DNA of 20,310 nt from Candidatus Acetothermia bacterium. GTDB taxonomy: Bacteria; Bipolaricaulota; Bipolaricaulia; UBA7950; UBA9294. Below the pieces are notes generated by a model. The model did not search any database. It saw only the letters and a program-made list of their open reading frames with translations, and was not told the origin of the DNA. Location of the stretch: positions 1-20,310 of the forward strand of contig QMQL01000004.1 of NCBI GenBank assembly GCA_003650505.1, given 5' to 3'. A program made the translations under genes and the position numbers. Within the stretch, counting starts at the first letter, position 1. Every line of letters begins with the position of its first letter. This document shows, in pieces, positions 16,241 through 20,310 of this stretch.

Positions 16241-16909
16241 ATGAATAGCAATACGTTGACTTGGATCCTGATAGGGGTCGGGCTGGTATTCGGCGGGTTG
16301 CTCTTCCTCCTCGGATCTCCCCCGGAGGATGCCGCTCCTCCGGTTCAAACCGCACCGGTCGTCGTCTCCCCTCAGCCGGTCGCTCCGATCGAGGAGGAGA
16401 CGTTCTGGGAGCCGGCGGCCTGTCCGGCATCTGAGACGTGCCCCTCCGCGCCGGAGGAGCCGTGCGGTTCGCCGTGCGTGAAGGAGGCCCCGCCGAGCGA
16501 CGGATGCTCTGAGATCCCGAGCCCCTGTTCCTGCACCGAAGGTTGTGAGAGGCCGCTCCTCGGGGTGATATTCCCCGCTGCGGAGCCGCCGCATCCGCGC
16601 GACCTGCCGAAACCCAAGATCGACAGGCACTACCCACCTTCAATCGACGAGGGTTCGACCGTCCCCCTCTTCGCCTGGATAGAGAACCCCGGTTGCGTGC
16701 AGGTCTGTTTCGCGTGGTCGGTGAGCAAAGGATGGCTCGAGGATCCTGACACCTTGACCCCGATCTATCATGCTCCTGAGAGCGACCGCGCAGGCGGTGA
16801 GACGGTGACGATCACCCTCACCATCTACGATCAGTTCGGGGGGAAGAGGTTCGATCAGATCAGGATCCCGATCAGGAACCTGGACTACGTCGCCCCCCCG
16901 GTGCCGTAA
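16241..16909 (+). CDS. membrane-anchored Cys/Pro-rich protein with C-terminal beta-sandwich-like domain
   Basis: I do not recognise this 222-residue protein. It has an N-terminal membrane segment (about 6-25, TWILIGVGLVFGGLLFLLG), then a Pro/Glu-rich stretch and eight cysteines spaced C-x5-C-x7-C-x3-C-x9-C-x6-C-x-C-x3-C within about 45 residues. The C-terminal half is beta-rich, with a CVQVC pair and an Ig/PKD-like pattern (GGETVTITLTIYDQFGGKRFDQIRI). The cysteine cluster suggests disulfides outside the membrane or, less likely, metal binding. The ATG at 16241, with GAGG at 16231-16234, is preferred over the GTG at 16229, which has no ribosome site. It lies 99 bases before prfB, which has its own promoter. 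Confidence 0.75.
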   Translation: MNSNTLTWILIGVGLVFGGLLFLLGSPPEDAAPPVQTAPVVVSPQPVAPIEEETFWEPAACPASETCPSAPEEPCGSPCVKEAPPSDGCSEIPSPCSCTEGCERPLLGVIFPAAEPPHPRDLPKPKIDRHYPPSIDEGSTVPLFAWIENPGCVQVCFAWSVSKGWLEDPDTLTPIYHAPESDRAGGETVTITLTIYDQFGGKRFDQIRIPIRNLDYVAPPVP

Positions 16910-16947
16910 GGGACGCGGGTCCGAGCGCTTTGCGGCCTGAACGCGAT

Positions 16948-16997
16948 TTGAATCCGGCCCGTTACCCGGCTATAAGATCAAACATGGGTTTACCCAT
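16948..16997 (+). promoter_or_regulatory. prfB promoter with a downstream inverted repeat
   Basis: TTGAAT (16948-16953) and TATAAG (16971-16976) are separated by 17 bases. The expected start is about 16983. Directly after it ATGGGT-TT-ACCCAT (16984-16997) forms a 6-base inverted repeat before the GGAGGG ribosome site. The repeat could be an operator or a short leader hairpin. Confidence 0.55.
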
Positions 16998-17008
16998 CCG
17001 GAGGGATC

Positions 17009-18125
17009 ATGGACGAAGGAGCGCTAAATAGATTGCGAATCCTCCTCGCAAAGGTCAGTGATCACCTTTGACCGTGAAGCCCTGACCGAAGAGATCTCCA
17101 GGTTGGAAAGGGAGATGGCCGTCCCCGGTTTCTGGGATGACAGGGCCCGGGCGGCGGAGATCTCCCGGAAGCTCGAGCGCGACCGCTCCCTCCTCTCCCA
17201 GGTCGATCGGCTGGCGACCGAGCTGGAGGAGATCGAGCTCCTACACGGGATGGCCCTCGATGCCGGCGATGAGGAGGAGCTCGCCTCGCTCGCCGGAAGG
17301 AGCGCTGCATTGGAGCGGGAACTCCGGCGGCTCTCTGTTGCCCTGACGTTCTCGGGAGAGCACGATCCCTCCGATTGTTATCTCTCCGTCAATGCTGGCG
17401 CCGGTGGAGCCGATTCCCAGGACTGGGCGGAGATCCTCCTCAGGATGTACGGCCGCTTCTGCGAGCGGATGGGGTTCAAGGCGAAGCTGATCGAGGTCAG
17501 CCCCGGCGAGGTGGCCGGTATCCGGAGCGCGACCCTCGAGGTCAAAGGGCCCTACGCCTACGGAAACCTGAAGGGCGAGAAAGGGGTCCACCGATTGGTC
17601 AGGCTCTCCCCCTTCGACTCCGCTCACCGGCGGCATACGTCGTTCGCCGCGGTGAGCGTCGTCCCCGTCACCGAGGAGGAGGAGCTCGAGATCGATCCGA
17701 AGGATCTGCGGATTGATACCTACCGTTCCTCCGGTGCCGGTGGGCAGCACGTAAACGTCACCGATTCCGCCGTCCGGATCACCCACCTTCCGACCGGTAT
17801 AGTCGTCTCCTGTCAGAACGAGCGGAGCCAGCACCAGAACAAGGAGACGGCGATGCGCGTCCTGTGCTCCCGGCTCGGCGAGCTCCTCCGGGAGAAGGAG
17901 GCGCAGAAGCTCGAAGAGCTGCAAGGGGAATTGAAGGATATCGAGTGGGGGAGTCAGATCCGTTCCTACGTCCTCCATCCCTATCGGATGGTGAAGGACC
18001 ATCGGACCGGCGAAGAGACGGGGGATGTCGACTCCGTACTCGATGGGGATCTGGACCGGTTCATCGAGGCGTTCCTCGCCAAACCAGGTGAGGACAAGCC
18101 CTCCAAGGATCGGCGAAGAAAATAG
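17009..18125 (+). CDS. prfB: peptide chain release factor 2, programmed +1 frameshift
   Basis: RF2 terminates translation at UGA and UAA. Frame 0 runs from the ATG at 17009 for 20 codons to CTT followed by the stop TGA (17069-17071). A +1 shift skips T17069 and continues at GAC (17070), giving a 371-residue product, close to the 365 of E. coli. After the shift it shows the RF2 opening DREALTEEISRLEREMAVPGFWDD, the stop-codon recognition tripeptide SPF (200-202) and the catalytic GGQ (244-246). The C-terminus ends in KPSKDRRRK. GGAGGG before the ATG and a good promoter support the upstream start. A GTG at 17058 would open the second frame directly, but it would skip the conserved regulatory segment. 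Confidence 0.95.
17049..17072 (+). promoter_or_regulatory. RF2 autoregulatory frameshift site
   Basis: CTTTGAC (17066-17072) is the classic slippery CTT followed by TGA and C. When RF2 is scarce, the ribosome shifts +1 and makes RF2. The Shine-Dalgarno-like stimulator that normally ends three bases before CTT is absent. The nearest one, AAGG, ends at 17054, 11 bases away. Instead CAAAGGT (49-55) and ACCTTTG (64-70, counting from 17000) form a perfect 7-base inverted repeat around an 8-base loop, and the slippery site lies in its right arm. Confidence 0.9.
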
Positions 18126-18135
18126 AAAAAAACTT

Positions 18136-18164
18136 TTGATTACCTGACTAATCCCTGCTATAAT
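18136..18164 (+). promoter_or_regulatory. near-consensus promoter of the ribbon-helix-helix gene
   Basis: TTGATT (18136-18141) and TATAAT (18159-18164) have a 17-base spacer. This is the closest match to the sigma70 consensus in the window. It lies directly after the prfB stop, in an A-rich stretch. Confidence 0.75.
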
Positions 18165-18176
18165 GAATGGTAGATA

Positions 18177-18189
18177 ACCTCCGGGAGGT
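18177..18189 (+). promoter_or_regulatory. inverted repeat containing the Shine-Dalgarno of the small gene
   Basis: ACCTCC (18177-18182) and GGAGGT (18184-18189) are perfect inverted repeats with one base between them, starting about seven bases after the expected transcription start. The right arm is the ribosome-binding site for the GTG at 18198. In RNA the arms could hide it; in DNA the same palindrome could be an operator for the encoded DNA-binding protein. Confidence 0.55.
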
Positions 18190-18197
18190 GGCATGAA

Positions 18198-18374
18198 GTG
18201 CCTAAGAAGAAGCTGATGAACAAGCTGTCGATCTACGTCCCGCAGAACAAGGTTGATCGCCGGCCGGTGGAGAGGCTGATAAGGCTCGCCGAGGCGAAAG
18301 ATCGGTCGGTCAACTACCTCGTCGTCGAGGCGATACTGGAATACCTGAAGCGGGAGGAGAAGAAGGCCGGCTAA
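18198..18374 (+). CDS. 58-residue ribbon-helix-helix (CopG/Arc-like) DNA-binding protein
   Basis: A small basic protein beginning PKKKLMNKLSIYVPQNKVD. The strand KLSIYVP is followed by two helices, RRPVERLIRLAEAKD and SVNYLVVEAILEYLKRE. This is the pattern of dimeric ribbon-helix-helix regulators, which bind DNA with the paired N-terminal strand. The GTG start at 18198 is eight bases from GGAGGT. An ATG at 18193 opens only a seven-codon frame ending in TGA, and a later in-frame ATG at 18216 would remove part of the basic N-terminus. There is no toxin partner next to it; the 3' end overlaps convergent ruvX by four bases. It probably acts as a regulator, perhaps on its own promoter through the palindrome upstream. 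Targets are unknown. Confidence 0.82.
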   Translation: MPKKKLMNKLSIYVPQNKVDRRPVERLIRLAEAKDRSVNYLVVEAILEYLKREEKKAG

Positions 18375-18796
18375 TCCGGTCCCGTGCGGAGTCGGTCGAG
18401 ATAGGCCTGGAGGATGAGGACAGCGGCGAGGGAGTCGCGGAGTCCCTTCCGTCTCTGCCGTGAGAACCCGCCCTCGATCAACACCCGATCGGCCTCGACG
18501 CTCGTCAACCGCTCGTCGATCGTGGCGACCGGGATCCCGATCTCCCCTTCGAGCAGAGCGGCGAATCGAAGGGCCTCCTCTGCCATCTCACCGCTCGATC
18601 CGTCCATGTTGAGGGGGAGGCCGACCACGATCCGTTCCACCCCCCTCTCTCGCGTCAGATCCTTCAAGAATGCTATATCGTCCGTCTCCGAGCGGCTTCG
18701 GATGCGGGCGGGGAGGGGGCTGGCGAGGATCCCCCCTTCGTCGCTCAAGGCGAGTCCGAGCCGCTTCCTCCCGTAGTCGATCCCGAGGAGCCTCAT
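18371..18796 (-). CDS. ruvX: RuvX/YqgF-family RNase H-like protein (putative Holliday junction resolvase)
   Basis: The 141 residues match the YqgF/RuvX family, which is linked to Holliday junction cleavage or 16S rRNA processing. Visible are the RNase H-fold opening LLGIDYGRKRLGLALSD with D7, IVVGLPLNMDGSSGEMA, the acidic TIDERLTSVEAD segment and the closing DSLAAVLILQAYLD with its acidic residue. The length is typical. Its ATG overlaps the ruvA stop by four bases (ATGA), so the two are translationally coupled. It is the last gene of the minus-strand operon and overlaps the convergent ribbon-helix-helix gene by four bases. Confidence 0.93.
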   Translation of the reverse strand: MRLLGIDYGRKRLGLALSDEGGILASPLPARIRSRSETDDIAFLKDLTRERGVERIVVGLPLNMDGSSGEMAEEALRFAALLEGEIGIPVATIDERLTSVEADRVLIEGGFSRQRRKGLRDSLAAVLILQAYLDRLRTGPD

Positions 18797-19380
18797 CTTC
18801 CCGTTCCGAGGATTTCGAGTGCCCGACGGACGAGCCCCTCGGCGGTCAGTCCCTCCCCCCGTAGACGCTCCAATGCCATCCTCGCCTCTCTTGGGGAGAA
18901 GCCGAGCGACTTGGAGGTCAGCGCCTTAAGGGCGGTCTCCTCCTCCGAGGAGAGGATGAACCGGCTTGCCTCGCCCCCCCCCGGTCCTACCTTATCCCTC
19001 AGGTCGACGAGGATCCGCTCGGCCGTCTTCCGTCCGATCCCCTTGATCTTGGTCAGAGAAGCGATGTCGCCCGATCCGATCGCCTTGACGAACGCATCTG
19101 GGGGGAGGGAGGAGAGGATCTGGATCGCGAGGCGGGGGCCGACCTGCCCCACTGTGAGGAGCTGACGGAAGAGCTCCCGCTCGGCCGGGGAAGAGAATCC
19201 GTAGAGCTGTACGGAGTCGTCCCGGGCGATCAAATGGGTGTAGAGGAGGGCGGTTTTCCCCTCGGAGCAGGATCGGATCGTCCCCGCAGGGCAGAAGGCG
19301 GCGTAGGCGATCCCTCCCGTGTCGATTACCACGGAATCGGGATCGATCCGGACCACTTCTCCGCTTATCGAGTCGATCAT
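18793..19380 (-). CDS. ruvA: Holliday junction branch migration protein RuvA
   Basis: RuvA tetramers bind the four-way junction and hold RuvB helicase rings during recombination repair. The 195 residues show the N-terminal OB fold (MIDSISGEVVRIDPDSVVID and YTHLIARDDSVQLYGF), two helix-hairpin-helix motifs (VGQVGPRLAIQIL and IKGIGRKTAERI) and the C-terminal RuvB-binding domain (about 150-195). GGAGGAGGG inside the upstream yigZ-like gene serves as the ribosome site. The ATG overlaps that gene's TGA (ATGA). No ruvB or ruvC is in the window, so ruvA is paired here with ruvX. Confidence 0.96.
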   Translation of the reverse strand: MIDSISGEVVRIDPDSVVIDTGGIAYAAFCPAGTIRSCSEGKTALLYTHLIARDDSVQLYGFSSPAERELFRQLLTVGQVGPRLAIQILSSLPPDAFVKAIGSGDIASLTKIKGIGRKTAERILVDLRDKVGPGGGEASRFILSSEEETALKALTSKSLGFSPREARMALERLRGEGLTAEGLVRRALEILGTGR

Positions 19381-19991
19381 CCCTCCTCCTTCACTTCCGC
19401 CCTTCCCCCGGTCGCATCCCTCAGGGCGGCGATGAATCCTTCGGCCCGGCTACGCATGATGGTTATCGCTGCCCGCGCCTGTCTATCGTACTCTATCCCT
19501 TCGAGGTTCGCGCCATAGCGGTGGAGCGTCCCCATGACAGCTGAGGTGAGCTCGGGGGGAAATCGGACCGATACCCTCGATTCGATCTGTCTCTCTACGA
19601 TCCGGGCTTCGGAGATCGCCGCGGCCGCGGCGTCGGAGTACGCCCGGGCGAGCCCGCCGATCCCGAGCTTCGTCCCCCCGAAGTAGCGGACGACGGCGAT
19701 CATGACGTTTATCAACTCTGACCCCTCGATCCGCCGGAGGATCGGAACCCCGGCCGATCCGGCCGGTTCCCCGTCGTCGTCGGCGCGCGAGATGATCTCT
19801 CCTTTATCGTCGAGGAGGCGGTAGGCGAACGGCCGATGGGTCGCGTCGTGGTACGCCCTCCTCAGGCGTTCCTGCTCTCTATCGATATCCGCGGCGGAGG
19901 AGACAGGAGCGAGAAATGCGAGGAAACGCGACTTCTTCCTGCTGATCCTCGCTGAGGTTGAAGCGGCGACGGTGTAAAAGCCGTCTATCAT
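19377..19991 (-). CDS. YigZ/IMPACT-family protein
   Basis: The 204 residues match the YigZ (UPF0029/IMPACT) family. The N-terminal domain carries YHDATHRPFAYRL, DDDGEPAGSAGVPIL and VVRYFGGTKLGIGGLARAY. A C-terminal ferredoxin-like (DUF1949-type) domain spans about 135-200. Related eukaryotic IMPACT proteins affect translation control; the bacterial role is not settled. I chose the ATG at 19991 because it matches the family start and overlaps the TGA of the preceding gene (ATGA). A longer reading to 20210 would add an Arg-rich 73-residue extension encoded over that gene. It belongs to one minus-strand operon with ruvA and ruvX. Confidence 0.9.
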   Translation of the reverse strand: MIDGFYTVAASTSARISRKKSRFLAFLAPVSSAADIDREQERLRRAYHDATHRPFAYRLLDDKGEIISRADDDGEPAGSAGVPILRRIEGSELINVMIAVVRYFGGTKLGIGGLARAYSDAAAAAISEARIVERQIESRVSVRFPPELTSAVMGTLHRYGANLEGIEYDRQARAAITIMRSRAEGFIAALRDATGGRAEVKEEG

Positions 19992-20310
19992 CTCCGGCCT
20001 TCGAGTGGGGGTTCCCGTTCCCCGGCGAGGGAGCAGATCAGGCCGTAGGCGGCGCTGACATCCTCTTTTTCCCCCTCGATCAGGAGGGATACGCTCCCTA
20101 ACCCCTCTCCGATCCCACCGGACGCGATATGGGTGGCACGGACGTCGAACATCGATTCGAGGGCCTCGATCTCGGTTATCACCTCTCCGACGAGGGGGAA
20201 CATCCCGCATGGGAGGCCGTCCCCGAGGTCGAGCCGCCGGGTCCCGAGTTTCATCGCCAGTTCTGATATCGGCGTGTGGATCGACTTTCCGACGCTGATC
20301 GGGATCACGA
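19988..20310 (-). CDS. C-terminal part of an unknown protein, 5' end outside the window
   Basis: About 107 residues are visible and the frame continues past the right edge. A GTG at 20308 is open but not a convincing start. I do not recognise the protein. The pattern ITEIEALESMFDVRATHIAS, then GSVSLLIEGEKEDVSAAYGLI, loosely recalls the strand-helix layout of bacterial-microcompartment shell domains, but the match is weak and there is no shell gene cluster here. There is no signal or membrane segment in the visible part. Its stop overlaps the yigZ-like ATG by four bases, so it heads, or lies within, the yigZ-ruvA-ruvX operon. Confidence 0.65.
   Translation of the reverse strand, partial: VIPISVGKSIHTPISELAMKLGTRRLDLGDGLPCGMFPLVGEVITEIEALESMFDVRATHIASGGIGEGLGSVSLLIEGEKEDVSAAYGLICSLAGEREPPLEGRR

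Noticed and set aside
17058..18125. prfB starting at a GTG at 17058 without a frameshift
   Set aside because: The upstream ATG at 17009 has a ribosome site and promoter, and the CTT-TGA-C junction with a sensible N-terminal peptide is the known RF2 arrangement.
17241..18194. 317-codon minus-strand open frame opposite prfB
   Set aside because: It mirrors the conserved RF2 coding frame and shows no domain of its own.
19992..20210. N-terminal extension of the YigZ-family protein
   Set aside because: It is an Arg/Pro-rich reading of the upstream gene in another frame; the family start and the ATGA overlap fix the start at 19991.

Overview
The window is a compact, GC-rich bacterial chromosome segment. 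It carries 21 protein genes, mostly a few bases apart or overlapping by ATGA junctions, and no rRNA, tRNA, CRISPR array or insertion sequence was seen. A bacterium is indicated by prfB with its in-frame UGA frameshift site, by ruvA/ruvX, rsmI and the OmpR-type two-component pair, and by sigma70-like promoters with 17-base spacers. An ADP-forming acyl-CoA synthetase subunit, a BioD-like/DRTGG protein and several apparently leaderless starts suggest a deep-branching, perhaps anaerobic or thermophilic lineage. Bipolaricaulota/Acetothermia is a guess only. The four-base word GATC is strikingly frequent throughout.

Left part (1-3511): a 55-base imperfect inverted repeat sits at the left edge, overlapping the start of a truncated ADP-forming acyl-CoA synthetase beta (ATP-grasp) gene. 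It is followed on the minus strand by asnS (asparaginyl-tRNA synthetase) and a MATE efflux transporter.

Central part (3512-10832), the most unusual region: a small unknown protein and a PAS-GGDEF-EAL c-di-GMP enzyme are followed by a tightly overlapping three-gene operon. Its members are (i) a membrane-anchored right-handed beta-helix fused to an OpuAC-type solute-binding domain, (ii) a two-TM Cache-like/HAMP protein whose GGDEF signature is destroyed (ADDRF) while the RxxD c-di-GMP inhibitory site is kept at exactly the right distance, and (iii) an exported subtilisin-family protease with an intact catalytic triad. My reading is a possible c-di-GMP-linked transmembrane switch coupled to extracytoplasmic proteolysis. 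It would be analogous in logic to LapD/LapG but built from different parts. This is inference.

Right part (10833-20310): an OsmC-like peroxidase converges on a BioD-like/DRTGG protein. Next come a response regulator, a HAMP histidine kinase and a YkuK-type RNase H-like protein, then rsmI on the minus strand. A Cys-rich membrane-anchored protein leads into prfB, which has a programmed +1 frameshift with an atypical upstream context. A 58-residue ribbon-helix-helix protein follows, its Shine-Dalgarno lying inside an inverted repeat. The window closes with a minus-strand operon of an unknown partial gene, a YigZ-family gene, ruvA and ruvX, all joined by ATGA overlaps. No gene-free stretch exceeds about 220 bases.
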